64,000 bases of DNA, taken from Treponema putidum (GTDB taxonomy: Bacteria > Spirochaetota > Spirochaetia > Treponematales > Treponemataceae). The notes under the pieces are model-generated. The model saw only the letters and a program-made list of their open reading frames with translations. It was not told where the DNA came from and ran no database searches. The translations under genes were made by a program, and so were the position numbers. Location: NCBI RefSeq assembly GCF_000755145.1, contig NZ_CP009228.1:1299827-1363826 (forward strand). Reading direction: 5' to 3'. Positions 25,951-38,398 of this stretch are shown piece after piece (within the stretch, counting starts at the first letter, position 1; each line of letters begins with the position of its first letter).

Positions 25951-27322
25951 ACCATTCTATGAAAAATTTGTAAAGAAGAACGAAATAAAAATTCACCATC
26001 AAAAAAATAAAGAAAAAGAATTTGATGGAAATCTGAATAAAGAAAAAAATACCGAAAACAAAAATAATCGGCAAAAAATTCAGATAAAGAGTGTAAAGAC
26101 AAAAAATACAGGAAAAAATATTTTTAAGGAAAATGATGAGGCTGCAAAGATTCTTTTAAATTCCTTTGACCTTATTATAAAAGATGCTTTAAAACTTTCT
26201 TCAAAACAGTCAGCCTCGGTTCCAAAGGATATCCGTATCTTATTCCATGAACTTACAAATGAAAGAGGCTCGCGAAAAGTAAATTACCTAAATAATCCCG
26301 TAAAATTAACGGCCTATATTTACCACTATATGTGGTGGAACTTGGTGCGTATTTCAAAATTGATAGGCAATCTTGATTTTGATTTAAAGGACGGAGATAC
26401 GATTGCGGACTTCGGCTGCGGGCCTATGACCCTTATGTGTGCTTTTTGGATTGCTAAACCGGAATTGCGTTCAAAAAAACTTCATTGGTATTGTGCCGAT
26501 ATTTCAGGAAAGGCTTTGGCGGCAGGAGAGGCTTTGTTTAATTCTCTTTTTGCTTTTACAAATCAAAATGCCGGAATAGAGCAAGCACCGAATTGGAAAC
26601 TTACAAAATTAAACGGCAGCTTCGGTCTTCCGTTAAAAGAAAAGGTAGATCTTTTTGTAAGTGCAAATATGTTCAATGAAATATTTTGGGATTCTTCAAT
26701 TAAGATTGACGGAGAAGCTGAAAGAGCTGCAAAAACAATTCAGCATTATCTTCAAGAGGACGGTGCAGCTTTAATAATTGAACCTGGCATACCCCTTGCG
26801 GGGGAATTTGTTTCAGCCTTGCGTAAAAACTTTATCCAAAAAAAATATGAGATTATCTCGCCTTGCCCTCATATGGGAATCTGTCCAATCCCCGGAAAAA
26901 AAATAACTGAACCGAGAGATGTGAAATATCCGGTAGCTTCCGGTAAGTGGTGTCATTTTTATTTTTATGCCGATGATGCTCCTCCAAAACTTGTTGAGCT
27001 TTCTGAAGCTGCAAGGCTTGAAAAAACCAGAGCAAGTCTTTCTTTTATATATTGCAGAGGAGAAAAAAAACAAAAAGGGGTTGAGACTGAAAAGAAAAAA
27101 GAATTCCTTGCACGTATCAGTTCTGAAATAATAAAACTTTCCGACGGTCAAATAGGCCGCTATGCTTGCTCCGAAAAAGGCTTTTTGCTCTTAACCGAAA
27201 AAAAAGGAGCACGGTCAAAACTTAAAGAATATGTGGACGGCTCTCTTATAAAGATTGAAACCGAAAAAATAAACCGGTTCTTCCATGACAGAAAAACCGG
27301 TGCTTTGATTGTTCAAGTTTAA
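25934..27322 (+). CDS. Rsm22-like SAM-dependent methyltransferase
   Basis: The 462-residue protein begins with a Lys-rich, low-complexity tail (about residues 1-60), then a SAM-binding domain with motif I DFGCGPMTLMCAFW and EPGIPLAG. The C-terminal part has a metal-binding-type cluster, CPHMGICPI, with SGKWCHFYFY, as in Rsm22/mitoribosomal methyltransferases. A ribosomal small-subunit or RNA substrate is the family's known association. The stop is directly adjacent to the convergent chemoreceptor's stop. Confidence 0.75.
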   Translation: MTEQNKPFYEKFVKKNEIKIHHQKNKEKEFDGNLNKEKNTENKNNRQKIQIKSVKTKNTGKNIFKENDEAAKILLNSFDLIIKDALKLSSKQSASVPKDIRILFHELTNERGSRKVNYLNNPVKLTAYIYHYMWWNLVRISKLIGNLDFDLKDGDTIADFGCGPMTLMCAFWIAKPELRSKKLHWYCADISGKALAAGEALFNSLFAFTNQNAGIEQAPNWKLTKLNGSFGLPLKEKVDLFVSANMFNEIFWDSSIKIDGEAERAAKTIQHYLQEDGAALIIEPGIPLAGEFVSALRKNFIQKKYEIISPCPHMGICPIPGKKITEPRDVKYPVASGKWCHFYFYADDAPPKLVELSEAARLEKTRASLSFIYCRGEKKQKGVETEKKKEFLARISSEIIKLSDGQIGRYACSEKGFLLLTEKKGARSKLKEYVDGSLIKIETEKINRFFHDRKTGALIVQV

Positions 27323-29461
27323 TTAGACCTTAAACTTATTAACTTCTGCCGACAGCCGGCTGATACTGTTTTTATTTTTTTGAGAAATATCGCTTACTTC
27401 TTTACTTGAGTCATTTATCTCGGAAGCGGCTGCCGACATTTCATTCATACTGTTGTTAATATTTTTGGTAAGCATATCAAGTTTTTGCATTTCTTCCGAA
27501 ACCTTAATACCTCCGGAAAGCATTTCAATAGATCTGGTCTTTACTTCGTCTGTTATTGTAGTTATATTTTTTATCGCCTGTAAAACTTCATTGCTTCCGT
27601 TTTCTTGTTCTTTCATAGCCGCTACTATAAGCTCCTCTTGCTCTGAAATTTGATTTACCAATTCGTAAACGGTAATAAAAGATTTTTCGGCAGCATCTCC
27701 TACGACTGAAAGTTTTTCGATAATCTGGGTAGATTTTTTCATAACTTCGCCTATCTGCTTGCCCTGCATATTTGATTCCTCTGAAAGCTTTCTGATTTCG
27801 TCGGCTACAACGGCAAAGCCTTTTCCGCTCTCGCCTGCATGGGCCGCCTCAATTGCTGCATTCATAGCCAAAAGATTTGTCTGACTTGCAATATTTTGAA
27901 TAATCTCACTCGTTTCAAGAAGAGATGCAGAAAGAGATGCTATTTGAGCAACGACATCATTTGCCGACTTTGCTCCGTCCTTACCGTTTTTTGTCTGTTC
28001 ATATACCGTTTTAATTAGGGTATTATTTTTTTCAAGGTTTTTTGTGACCGAAGCGATATTTGCCGTCATTTGTTCAACCGCTGCAGAGGACTGCTCAATG
28101 CTTGAAGCCTGTACTTCAATATCGCTGTCCAATTCTCCAAGCCTGCTGATAACCTGTTCGATTGTTGCAGATGTTTCGGTTACACTGGAGCTCTGATTTT
28201 CTGTTTGGGCCTTTACTGATTCTATATTCTGGGTGATTTGATGTATTGCACTTACTCTTTCTGCTATGTTGTTTGCAAGGGCCTCACCGACCTCGCTCAT
28301 TTCTTGTGAATTCATTAAAACCGCTTTTATCATATAGCTTATTTTTGCAATCGTGTCGGCAAAATATCCTGTCAGCTTTCCAATTTCATTGTTACCCGTT
28401 GCAGGAAGAGCAACCCGTAAGTCTCCTTCCGAAATGCTTTTAAGAGAGTCGATAACTTTATTAACAGGACGTATGATAATAAATTTTGTAAAAATTATAA
28501 TTGTCAAAACAAATAGAATAAATATAAAAACTAAAACAGCTGTTGTCTTTACAAAAAAGTTTGTTTGACTTTTTTGAATTGCTTCAATAGAATATACAAA
28601 TTTTGAGTATCCTATTATATTTCCTGAAAAATCATACATAGGATAATAAGCCGCTGCGTTGGTTCCATTAATTTTGATAAGATTCTCTTTGTTTCCTAAT
28701 TCTTCCATAAGCGCAGCAGAGTCTTCGGAATTATCATTTTCAAAATTGGAGCCCATTATTTTATAAGTATTGTCTAAAGTGCGGGCACATATGCTTATAT
28801 TTAAACCGCCTTCCAATACTTCCTGAGAACAGCTCTTAAGAAAATTTTGTATAAAGTCGCTGTTAACATCGCCCCCATATTCTACCGAACCTATGTGTTT
28901 ATTGTTTTGATCAAAAAGAGGTTTTACTACTCTAAAACCCAAATCGCTTACTCCTACTTCAAGACCGTGTATTTCTTTTTTTTCGGAATTTGCTTGCAAA
29001 ATTGTTTTTCTAAATCCTGAAAGATCATCATCGAATTTTTTAGGATTTTGAACGCGCAAAAATGAAATTGCAGGCGGTATATGAAAATGGAATTGTTTAG
29101 CTTTATAATTCTTTTTCATTTTATCAAAAAGGGGTAATGTAAGTTCGGTAAGAGTTTCTCTGTCTCTTTCGGCAAAGGCTTTGATTATTTTATCATCTTT
29201 TGAGATATTATCCAATATTATTTTCCCCATAATCTCATAAGTATTTAACTCATGGTTGAAGGCCGAATGTTTTAGATCCGCCATCATCTTTATTTGTTTT
29301 TCAGAAAATTTTCTAAGGCTTCGCCAATCCTTATATCCGATTATCAGATATTGTATTAAAAGCAGTATAACGGTAAAAATTAAAAGTTTACTACCTATGG
29401 AATGAAACCTCGTCTTTGCCGTCCGGGAAGTAATAGCTGAGGTACCTTTTGTTTCTGACAT
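27323..29461 (-). CDS. Methyl-accepting chemotaxis protein
   Basis: Starting at ATG 29461 (AAGGAG upstream) it is a 712-residue receptor. TM1 lies at about residues 24-42, then a Cache-type ligand domain ([20 protein letters not shown]), TM2 near 300-330, HAMP, and a long coiled signalling domain with the hairpin tip [20 protein letters not shown]. The tip is the site that contacts CheA/CheW. The ligand is unknown. It is convergent with the methyltransferase gene and stands alone. Confidence 0.92.
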   Translation of the reverse strand: MSETKGTSAITSRTAKTRFHSIGSKLLIFTVILLLIQYLIIGYKDWRSLRKFSEKQIKMMADLKHSAFNHELNTYEIMGKIILDNISKDDKIIKAFAERDRETLTELTLPLFDKMKKNYKAKQFHFHIPPAISFLRVQNPKKFDDDLSGFRKTILQANSEKKEIHGLEVGVSDLGFRVVKPLFDQNNKHIGSVEYGGDVNSDFIQNFLKSCSQEVLEGGLNISICARTLDNTYKIMGSNFENDNSEDSAALMEELGNKENLIKINGTNAAAYYPMYDFSGNIIGYSKFVYSIEAIQKSQTNFFVKTTAVLVFIFILFVLTIIIFTKFIIIRPVNKVIDSLKSISEGDLRVALPATGNNEIGKLTGYFADTIAKISYMIKAVLMNSQEMSEVGEALANNIAERVSAIHQITQNIESVKAQTENQSSSVTETSATIEQVISRLGELDSDIEVQASSIEQSSAAVEQMTANIASVTKNLEKNNTLIKTVYEQTKNGKDGAKSANDVVAQIASLSASLLETSEIIQNIASQTNLLAMNAAIEAAHAGESGKGFAVVADEIRKLSEESNMQGKQIGEVMKKSTQIIEKLSVVGDAAEKSFITVYELVNQISEQEELIVAAMKEQENGSNEVLQAIKNITTITDEVKTRSIEMLSGGIKVSEEMQKLDMLTKNINNSMNEMSAAASEINDSSKEVSDISQKNKNSISRLSAEVNKFKV

Positions 29462-29501
29462 AAAAAATCTCCTTAGATCTAAATATAAATTTTTTGAAAT
29501 A

Positions 29502-31760
29502 TTACTTTTGTTTTCTTGCTTCAATCTTTACAGGGTCATAAAAGCCTTCTTTCCAGTTAAACCGTGAAGTATCTTCTATGAAGCTTCCATTTCTGCATGA
29601 ACTTACAATGTATCTGTACTCACTACGCTCTATTTCCGTGTGAGAAAAATCAAGAAGGAATTTATCGAATCCTTTTTTTTCGAGAGCCCCAATGCGGTCG
29701 GTTATCGAAAACGGTTTTTCCGGCAGAACAAATGAAGCCGACGGTGTTGAAAAAGTTTTAAACGCCTCTCCTTGTTTATCGGAAAAATATAAGAAATCAT
29801 AAGTTTTAGGGAGCGTAAATCTCATCCTAAATAGGGCAGGATAGGCAAAAACGGGAATCAGTACCTGTTTTCTCATGCCGGGAGTGTAAACCTCTTCAAG
29901 ATTTTTTTGAGAGTTTTCGATGGGAGATATAAACTTTAAAATATTATTTTCTTGAAGCCATTTTACCGCCCATCGGTTAAAGCTGTAAAGATAGGGGCCG
30001 GCAACAAGGTTTAAATTTTTATTTTTCAGCATTGTAATATGAGCAGGATTGTTTATTACAAATTGAGTATATCCTTTTTCTATGAGGCCGAAAAGATATA
30101 GTTCAAGCTCATCGCTTTCTGCCTGCCCCATAAAAGGATCGAGGGAAATAAAGATTTCCCGCTTTGAGAAAGGAAGAGGTTTGCCGTTTTTTTGAGTACC
30201 GGCTAAGGCATCCTTTGTATCCTCGTTTAGGTTTATAATTACCCGCACAGGTTTATCGGAAAGAATTGTGTGGAGGCTGTTTACGGAGGACACTTGAACA
30301 TAGAAACCGTCCGGGAAAATATCTATATTGGATTTAGTCAAAATATTCTTGCTCCGCTTATCCTCATGTCTTTTTTTGACTCCTGTTTTGGCAGAGGCTT
30401 TTGTATTCTCCTCAATGTTCCCGGCCGGATTTCCTTCGGGATAGAGCTTAAGCTCGGGAAGTTTGTCATCGCCGGGCCTTTTTCTAAATGGGCTTAGAGT
30501 TTTGGGAAGCACCGGAGGATAACGCTTGCTCATGCTTTTAGTCTGCAAAAGGTAAACGCTGTCTCCTATGCCGAAATCGGCAGGAACTTGAATCCATACT
30601 TTTTCAGCTGAACCTGCTTTTTGTGCGGCCGATTTTTCAACTCGGATATCTTGAATTTTCCAACTCTCTCTTCCGCGGTCATCCTTTGTATGGAGCCGAA
30701 TCGAATCTCCGAAATCGGGAGTATAGGAGCCGCCCTTTAAAAGCACATAGTGAACCTTTCTCATTGGGTCTTCTTTTGTTTTTCCTTCAACTTCTTTAAT
30801 CTTAAATTGGGCGGTTTTGTCTATAGTTCCTAAAAAAATACCCGTGCCCCCTGCCTGATTCGGGCTTAATATTTCCTCAGCCTTTGAAGAAACAAATAAA
30901 AAACTCGTCTTTTTTCGGGCAAAGTCTCCGGCTAAAATGCGGCGGCCTGTTTCGACGGCTTCTTTTTTATTCTTTTCCCAGTTATCGATTACATGGCGGT
31001 AGGCTGAAACTACCGTCCCTACATATTCCGCACTCTTCATTCTTCCTTCAATTTTAAAAGAGGAGACCCCTGCTCTTATAAGGTCGGGAACATAATCGAT
31101 GAGCTGCAAGTCATGGGGTGAAAAATAATAGCCGTCCTTATCCCCTTGAGGTGTGTGGGCTGTGTACAGTCTTCGGCAGGCTTGGGCACACATTCCGCGG
31201 TTTGCCGATTTTCCTCCGAGGTATGAAGAAAACATACAAAGCCCCGATTGGCAGACGCAGAGAGCTCCGTGCACAAAAACCTCAAGCTCGCAGGAGGTGT
31301 TTAAGTTGACCGCTTCAATTTCTTTTAGTGAAAGCTCTCTGGCTAAAACGACCCTTGATATTCCGAACCGGCTTAAAGCATTTGCAGCCTTGGCCGAGGC
31401 TATATTCATCTGGGTTGAAGCGTGGAGCCTCAACCCCGGAAAATAGGTTTTAGCCATTTGGACTATACCTAAATCTTGGACAATGATTCCGTCAGGAGAA
31501 ACGGAAGCAAGGTATTTTAAAAAGCGGTACATCTTTTCGGTTTCTTCTTCGGTTAAAACCGTATTAACGGTAACATAGACCTTTTTATTCCGCTTGTGAA
31601 GACTGTCTACGGCTGCTTCAAATTGGTTCCATGCAAAATTGGAGGAACGCATACGCGCATTAAAAGTTTTTAAGCCTAAATATACGGCATCTGCTCCTTC
31701 GTTTACGGCAGCATCAAGGGCCTCGGTATTCCCTGCCGGAGCTAAAAGTTCTACGTTCAT
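29502..31760 (-). CDS. U32-family peptidase / RNA-hydroxylation-type protein
   Basis: The 752-residue protein begins with [20 protein letters not shown], the U32 signature, and has the Cys-rich motif [20 protein letters not shown] followed by [12 protein letters not shown]. The N-terminal TIM-barrel-like half and the C-terminal DUF3656-type region give the long form of the family. Relatives (RlhA, TrhP) hydroxylate rRNA or tRNA, and others were described as collagenases; sequence alone does not decide. It lies upstream of the chemoreceptor, 40 bases apart. Confidence 0.85.
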   Translation of the reverse strand: MNVELLAPAGNTEALDAAVNEGADAVYLGLKTFNARMRSSNFAWNQFEAAVDSLHKRNKKVYVTVNTVLTEEETEKMYRFLKYLASVSPDGIIVQDLGIVQMAKTYFPGLRLHASTQMNIASAKAANALSRFGISRVVLARELSLKEIEAVNLNTSCELEVFVHGALCVCQSGLCMFSSYLGGKSANRGMCAQACRRLYTAHTPQGDKDGYYFSPHDLQLIDYVPDLIRAGVSSFKIEGRMKSAEYVGTVVSAYRHVIDNWEKNKKEAVETGRRILAGDFARKKTSFLFVSSKAEEILSPNQAGGTGIFLGTIDKTAQFKIKEVEGKTKEDPMRKVHYVLLKGGSYTPDFGDSIRLHTKDDRGRESWKIQDIRVEKSAAQKAGSAEKVWIQVPADFGIGDSVYLLQTKSMSKRYPPVLPKTLSPFRKRPGDDKLPELKLYPEGNPAGNIEENTKASAKTGVKKRHEDKRSKNILTKSNIDIFPDGFYVQVSSVNSLHTILSDKPVRVIINLNEDTKDALAGTQKNGKPLPFSKREIFISLDPFMGQAESDELELYLFGLIEKGYTQFVINNPAHITMLKNKNLNLVAGPYLYSFNRWAVKWLQENNILKFISPIENSQKNLEEVYTPGMRKQVLIPVFAYPALFRMRFTLPKTYDFLYFSDKQGEAFKTFSTPSASFVLPEKPFSITDRIGALEKKGFDKFLLDFSHTEIERSEYRYIVSSCRNGSFIEDTSRFNWKEGFYDPVKIEARKQK

Positions 31761-31873
31761 TGTTTATACCTCATATTTAATTGTATCATATTTTACAAAA
31801 AAAATCAAAAAAATCCGGTAAGAAGGAATAAAAGATTTGTGATGTCAGAATGATAACTGTTCTTATTTTTAAT

Positions 31874-33619
31874 TTAAGAGTTAATATACATTTCTGCTTG
31901 ACTTGAATAAAGTTCATTGTAATAAGGACAGGTATTCATCAAGTCCTTGTGCGCCCCCTGGCCAACTAAAGAGCCTTCCTTTAATACTAAAATACGGTTA
32001 GCTTTGCGTATACTGCCGAGTCTGTGAGTTACTAAAATTGTCATTTCTTTTTTAGAAAGAAGAGTTTCATAAAGGTCTCTTTCTTGTATCGGGTCTATGG
32101 CCGCTGTAGGTTCATCAACCAATAAAAGAGAGTGGGGCTTATTTAAGCCGCGTGCAATTGCAAGCCTTTGCCATTGGCCTCCTGAAAGCTCAAGGCCTCC
32201 AAAAAAAGTTCCGACAAGAGTTTTCTCTTTATCGGGAAAAGAATCAATAAAATCTAAGCCGGCTTGATTAATAAGGTCTTTATTTTTATCTAAGTCACCT
32301 TTTAGCAAAATATTTTCAGCGGCAGATATATGGTACTTAACATAATCTTGAAATACGGCTGATATTGCTTTTTGATATTCATTTAAATCAAAATCTTTTA
32401 GGTCTACTCCGTTTACTAAAATAGAACCTTCATTAGGGTCGTAAAAACGGGCTATCAGTTTAATGATTGTAGTTTTTCCGGCACCGTTTTCACCGACGAT
32501 GGCGGTAATATCGTCAGAGTTTAATTTAAAAGAAACCTTCTTTAAAACAAAATCTTTAGAATTATAAGAAAAACTTACATTTTTAAATTCTATCGACTCT
32601 ATTTTTCCGGCAAAAACTTTCGGATTTTTACTCAGTACAAGTTTGTCTTTCATATCGAAAAAGGTAAAAAGCCTATCAAAAAATGCAATTGCCGAATCTT
32701 GATAAGCCCAAAATTCTATAATTGTAAGCATAGCTGAGGAAAAAGCAAAAACAGACTGAAGAAACATTGCCAAAAGTCCTGGGCTTAAAGTTCCATCAGA
32801 TGCTTTTTGAGAAAGAATGAACATGATAACAGCAACCGCAATTATTCTTACACCTGTTCCGGCAAAATCAATAGCGGCAATTTTTCCTCTAAATTTGGAA
32901 TTTTTTAAAATAAGTTCTTTTGATTTTGCTTTAAATTTTGAGTAGAATAAGTTTCCAAAATCAAATAACTTGATTTCTCGTGCCGTAGACGGGGCAATCA
33001 AAATGTTTCGATAGTAACCTGCTTCACGTTCAATATCATAGATAGTATCTTCCTGTTCAACTTGAATTTTTGCAATTTTTTTTGCCGCAAAAATACCGGG
33101 AATGATTGAAATAAATATTGCAAGCGGAATCCAGAATTCAAAATTTAAAAATAAAATAAATATCGATACAAATTCCACAATACTTTTAAACCAATATCTA
33201 AAATTATTTACAAAATTTTCAATCCGGTATTGAGAATCCGAAATGCGCTCATATATTGTTTGAAATTTAAGCTCTTCAAAAACAGCTACCCCGGCAAATT
33301 GAAGCCTTTTTTCAATTATTTTTTTACCTATCCTGTAAGAAGTCTTTACATTATAGGTATCTATCGAAAGGCGTAAAAATGTCGAAATAGCCTGCTGTAT
33401 TACCATTGCAGCCATCCACATTGCAATTAATTTTGCAAAAAAATCTACCCCGCCAGATATTCCGCCTGTTACTGCATCGACTAAATTTCTCATAATTAAT
33501 GCCAAAACGGCGGGTACTGCACCTTCAAGTAAGGTTAAACATACAAGAAAAAAAGTAGACAATGGACTTTGTTTAAAAATAAACCGAAATGCCGCAAAAA
33601 AAGTCTTTAATTTTTTCAT
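31874..33619 (-). CDS. ABC exporter half-transporter (membrane domain plus ATPase)
   Basis: The 581-residue protein has a six-TM exporter domain (residues 1-320) and an ATPase with Walker A VGENGAGKTTIIKL, signature LSGGQWQRLAIARGL, Walker B SLLLVDEPTAAID and a switch His in ILVTHRLG. It is a single homodimer-forming type. There is no N-terminal C39 peptidase domain, so it should not process double-glycine leaders. The substrate is unknown. It sits alone between the U32 gene and the sigma factor. Confidence 0.9.
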   Translation of the reverse strand: MKKLKTFFAAFRFIFKQSPLSTFFLVCLTLLEGAVPAVLALIMRNLVDAVTGGISGGVDFFAKLIAMWMAAMVIQQAISTFLRLSIDTYNVKTSYRIGKKIIEKRLQFAGVAVFEELKFQTIYERISDSQYRIENFVNNFRYWFKSIVEFVSIFILFLNFEFWIPLAIFISIIPGIFAAKKIAKIQVEQEDTIYDIEREAGYYRNILIAPSTAREIKLFDFGNLFYSKFKAKSKELILKNSKFRGKIAAIDFAGTGVRIIAVAVIMFILSQKASDGTLSPGLLAMFLQSVFAFSSAMLTIIEFWAYQDSAIAFFDRLFTFFDMKDKLVLSKNPKVFAGKIESIEFKNVSFSYNSKDFVLKKVSFKLNSDDITAIVGENGAGKTTIIKLIARFYDPNEGSILVNGVDLKDFDLNEYQKAISAVFQDYVKYHISAAENILLKGDLDKNKDLINQAGLDFIDSFPDKEKTLVGTFFGGLELSGGQWQRLAIARGLNKPHSLLLVDEPTAAIDPIQERDLYETLLSKKEMTILVTHRLGSIRKANRILVLKEGSLVGQGAHKDLMNTCPYYNELYSSQAEMYINS

Positions 33620-33685
33620 AGACTTACCTCTGCAAACAAAAGAATATAAATTATATTACAAGATTTGTAAAAAAAATAAAAGCTC

Positions 33686-34513
33686 TTAAACTAAAACCAT
33701 AGCTTTTATCTTATTTGTATCAGCTCTTAGTTTTTTTAAAGCCCGCAGTTGGGTTTGGCGGATGGATTCTGCAGAAATTGAATGTTTTTTTCCTAAGACT
33801 GCAAAAGTGGTCGAGGTCATAGTACCGTCAAGACCGTATCTGTGTTTTAAAACATCTTTTTCACGGTCATTAAGAATTTCCAAACACTTATTTAATTTTT
33901 CTTTGAATTCATTATCTATAAATTCTTCTTCGGGATTATAGGTATTACATGGAATAAAATCATATAGGTTTGTTGAACTTTCATTATCAATCGGGTCATC
34001 TAAACTACATATATCCGTATAATTGAAGGCCTTTATCTGAGCGATAACATCTACTTTTTCTTTTAGTATTTCTGCAAGCTGCCTATAAGAAGGTGAAATT
34101 CCGTATTTGATTCTATACTTTTCTTCTTCTTGGTGTACTTGCCTGATTAAAGCTTCTTTTCTTACAGGGATTTTTATAACTTTGTCGGACGAATTTAAGT
34201 ATCTTATAAAAGATTGTTTTATCCACCAAGCTGCATAACTTGAAAAACGAACCTTAAACGATTTTGAAAATTTAGAGGCTGCCTTCATAAGCCCCATATT
34301 GCCTTCTTGAATGAGCTCCAAAATTTGGTTTTCATTTGAACTGAACTTTTTTGCCATTTTTATTACAAGCCTCAAGTTTGATGTAATAAGAGTCTCTATT
34401 GCCTTTTTATTACCTTTTTTTACTTCATCGGCTAATTCTGCTTCTTCTTGGGCTGATAGGAGAGGATATTTTTTAGTATCATGTATGTAGTGTAAAAGCA
34501 AATTTTCTGTCAT
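33686..34513 (-). CDS. Sigma-70 family RNA polymerase sigma factor (RpoS/RpoH-like)
   Basis: The 275-residue protein has region 1.2/2 (EEAELADEVKKGNKKAIETL, LIQEGNMGLMKAASKFS), the 2.4-type FSSYAAWWIKQSFIRYL, region 3 (ISPSYRQLAEILKEKV) and region 4 (LNDREKDVLKHRYGL, ISAESIRQTQLRALKKLRA). It lacks the long region 1.1 of housekeeping RpoD and is therefore an alternative group 2/3 factor. The region 34546-34708 upstream has repeated GTATAC motifs but no gene. Confidence 0.88.
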   Translation of the reverse strand: MTENLLLHYIHDTKKYPLLSAQEEAELADEVKKGNKKAIETLITSNLRLVIKMAKKFSSNENQILELIQEGNMGLMKAASKFSKSFKVRFSSYAAWWIKQSFIRYLNSSDKVIKIPVRKEALIRQVHQEEEKYRIKYGISPSYRQLAEILKEKVDVIAQIKAFNYTDICSLDDPIDNESSTNLYDFIPCNTYNPEEEFIDNEFKEKLNKCLEILNDREKDVLKHRYGLDGTMTSTTFAVLGKKHSISAESIRQTQLRALKKLRADTNKIKAMVLV

Positions 34514-34708
34514 AGTTTATACCTCATAATCTTTTAAGCAAAAACCGTGCTAAAATATGCTTCTTTTTTGTAAAATTTGTAAGAAGAATTGATTATTTTA
34601 TCTATGTTTATTTATTTTTATAAGATAATAATAGAGTTATTAAAGCCTATAGATATTTTAAATTGCGTGTTCTAATTCTTAACAAGATATTGTATACTTT
34701 TGTATACA

Positions 34709-35725
34709 TTAATATGTATACTTATGTATAATACCGTCCATACCAAGGGCTCTAAAACTTGAATCTTCTTTTTGCTCGATTATTTTTTTAGAATAAATCA
34801 ATGCCGAAAGAGAAAATTTTCCTCCCCCTTCAGGCAGGTCTGCAGCAAATTGAGGACGGGATAGTCCCGAAAGTTTCGGTTCTACTTTTTCCCAAAGTTT
34901 TAGGGCTTTTTTTAAGGGAACACGGAAGTGAGAGGTTCCGGCTGCCGGATCTAATTGAAAAAGATAGCCGGGTTTTATGCCCATACAGGCAAGGCTATGA
35001 AAAAGTTTAATCAGAGTGTTTTCATCATCATTTACACCTTTTAGAAGAACAGTCTGGCTTTGAATGGGTATACCTGCCTCAATACAGGCCTTTAAGGCTC
35101 TTCTTTGCTCCTTTCCGAGCTCTGCAGGATGGTTTATGTGGGGAATCAGCCATAGCGGTTTTGTTTTTTTTAGCAGGTGCAAAAGTTCTTTAGTAAAAAG
35201 CTCGGGAGCAAAGATAGGGGCTCGTGTACAAAGCCTTATTAAAAGGTCATCCTTTATCGCCCTCAGGTTTTCTAAAACATTTTTAAGTTTTTCAAAACCT
35301 CCGCTTAAAGGATCGCCCCCTGAAACAAGAATTTCGGTAATGCACGGGTTCTTTTCTATATAGTCTATAACCGTTTTTAGCTCTTTATCGCTGATAAAAT
35401 CTTGAGATCGGGCTATAAGCCCCCGCCTAAAACAATAGCGGCAATATGAAAGGCATTTCCCCGTAGTTATAAGAAGTACTCTGTTTTCGTATTGATGCAC
35501 AAGATAATGGGTAATACAGTATTTTTTTTCTCCGAGAGGGTCGGAGGTTTCATAAGAAAATACGGTTTTTTCATCCGCTGAAAGTTCAACTTGCAGACGG
35601 AGAGCCTTTGAGTCTTCGGGCTCTGCTTCTTCTATCAGTTTTTGAAAGGCGGAGGAAATTAAGACGGGCTGTTTAAAATCCGCCGTTTCCTTAGCCGAAA
35701 ATTCCCTCCAGTTTTTTTCATCCAT
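34709..35725 (-). CDS. KamA/EpmB-family radical SAM aminomutase
   Basis: The 338-residue protein has the radical SAM cluster CLSYCRYCFRR, with SAM-binding VSGGDPLSGG and PHINHPAELGKEQ. At this length it is EpmB-like (beta-lysylation of EF-P) rather than a long lysine 2,3-aminomutase. Treponemes carry similar KamA-annotated genes. It is 17 bases downstream of the M20 peptidase gene and likely cotranscribed with it. Substrate assignment is tentative. Confidence 0.85.
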   Translation of the reverse strand: MDEKNWREFSAKETADFKQPVLISSAFQKLIEEAEPEDSKALRLQVELSADEKTVFSYETSDPLGEKKYCITHYLVHQYENRVLLITTGKCLSYCRYCFRRGLIARSQDFISDKELKTVIDYIEKNPCITEILVSGGDPLSGGFEKLKNVLENLRAIKDDLLIRLCTRAPIFAPELFTKELLHLLKKTKPLWLIPHINHPAELGKEQRRALKACIEAGIPIQSQTVLLKGVNDDENTLIKLFHSLACMGIKPGYLFQLDPAAGTSHFRVPLKKALKLWEKVEPKLSGLSRPQFAADLPEGGGKFSLSALIYSKKIIEQKEDSSFRALGMDGIIHKYTY

Positions 35726-35742
35726 ATCTAATGTTTAAAGTT

Positions 35743-36978
35743 TTAAATATTTTCGACGCCGAACATCATGGCTGCCATAACCTTTGCATCGCTTATGATA
35801 TTTTTTATAAAAGCATATTCGTTGGGCTGGTGGCAGCTTTCATCAAGGGAGCTCCAAACTACCGCGTTAAAGCCCTTAGAACGTAAACATGCTGCGACCG
35901 TTCCTCCTCCTATACCGATAACCGATGATTCAATTCCTTTTACCTTTTTTAGTGCGGATGAAAGGAGCTTTACAATTTTTGCATCTTTAGGTGTTGCAGG
36001 AGAGGTCTCCGGTTCGTCATATTCCAGTTTAATGCCGACCCCGTATTTTTTTTCAACCTCGCAGGCTCTTTTTTGCATTTCTTTTAAAACCTCGTTTACA
36101 TCATAGGTGGGAAGAATGCGGCAGTCTACATAAAAAATGTCATCTCCCGGAATTGTGTTTACATTCGGTACGTTGGCTTCTTTTTTAGTCGGCTGAAAGG
36201 TTGAATAATCGGGCGAAAATAAATTGTCTTTTTTATTAAAATGGTTTTCCAAATCGTTTAAGCGGAGGGCAAGGTCGCAGGCTGCAACAAAGGCATTTTT
36301 GCCCGTGTTCGGCATTGAAGCATGGGTTTGAACACCCTTTGTAATAACCTTAAGCCAAAGGCTTGTTTTTTCGGCTATTTCTATAGTTTTTCCTTCAGAG
36401 TCGCCTCCATCGGGTACAAGAATCAAATCTTCTTTTGTAAAAAGATTGTGTTTATTAATGAGGTAAATTATACCGTATTGGGAGCCGACTTCTTCATCTG
36501 CAACAAATAAAAGCTTGATAGTGTGTTCGGGGGTGATTCCCAACTTGATAAAGGCCAAGGCTGCAAAAACCGAAGAAACAAGACCCTGCTGGTTGTCTTC
36601 AACCCCGCGTCCTATAAGTTTTCCGTCCTTTTCGATTACTGTCCAAGGATCGTTTTCCCACTTAGATAAGTCTCCCGGCGGAACAACGTCCAGATGGCTC
36701 ATAATCCAGAGCCTTTCCTTATCGTTTTTACCGGAAATTGTAACTATCAGATTCGGACGTATTTTTGATGAAACCCGCTCATCAGGGGCATCAAGCCTTT
36801 CAAAATTGCTAAACCCTGCTTCTTTTAGATATTTTTCCAGGGCTTCGCATTTTTTTAATTCACCGTCACCCTCCGATTCCGGTGCCATTGCGGGAATTGA
36901 GCTTAAAAGCCTCTCCAATTCTATAATATTTTCCGTTTCGGATTCGATAAAATCCGTAATTTTTTTAAAGGTGCTCAT
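35743..36978 (-). CDS. M20-family metallopeptidase
   Basis: The 411-residue protein has the M20 zinc site: MSHLDVVPPGD (His, Asp), GRGVEDNQQG (Asp), LFVADEEVGSQYG (Glu-Glu) and a C-terminal His in ESCHQPNEY. The dimerisation domain lies between about residues 190 and 300. Relatives hydrolyse dipeptides or N-acyl-amino acids, and VEDNQQG is typical of the dipeptidase-type branch. It is cotranscribed with the radical SAM gene downstream. Confidence 0.88.
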   Translation of the reverse strand: MSTFKKITDFIESETENIIELERLLSSIPAMAPESEGDGELKKCEALEKYLKEAGFSNFERLDAPDERVSSKIRPNLIVTISGKNDKERLWIMSHLDVVPPGDLSKWENDPWTVIEKDGKLIGRGVEDNQQGLVSSVFAALAFIKLGITPEHTIKLLFVADEEVGSQYGIIYLINKHNLFTKEDLILVPDGGDSEGKTIEIAEKTSLWLKVITKGVQTHASMPNTGKNAFVAACDLALRLNDLENHFNKKDNLFSPDYSTFQPTKKEANVPNVNTIPGDDIFYVDCRILPTYDVNEVLKEMQKRACEVEKKYGVGIKLEYDEPETSPATPKDAKIVKLLSSALKKVKGIESSVIGIGGGTVAACLRSKGFNAVVWSSLDESCHQPNEYAFIKNIISDAKVMAAMMFGVENI

Positions 36979-37053
36979 TTGTTTATTTTATCAAAAAAGG
37001 GATAAAAATACAATCGGAAAAAAATAATTATATAAGTATTTTAGGCAAGTAGG

Positions 37054-37082
37054 TTGACAATTCGACTTTTTCAAAATATACT
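37054..37082 (+). promoter_or_regulatory. Promoter of the cNMP-binding regulator
   Basis: TTGACA (37054-37059), 17 bases, TATACT (37077-37082). A short inverted repeat, AATATAC / GTATATT, overlaps the -10 box and start point and could be an autoregulatory site. Confidence 0.65.
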
Positions 37083-37136
37083 ATAAGTGTATATTGTGTG
37101 TATTTTTAAGTGCACAAAGATATAAGAGGTTAAAAC

Positions 37137-38384
<1,248 letters not shown>

Positions 38385-38398
38385 AACGGAAACGGATT

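Noticed and set aside
31874-33619. ABC exporter as the transporter for the double-glycine proteins
   Set aside because: It has no C39 peptidase domain and is 20 kb away in another context.
34546-34708. GTATAC-rich stretch as a possible operator
   Set aside because: The copies are irregularly spaced and A/T-rich; nothing distinguishes them from background.
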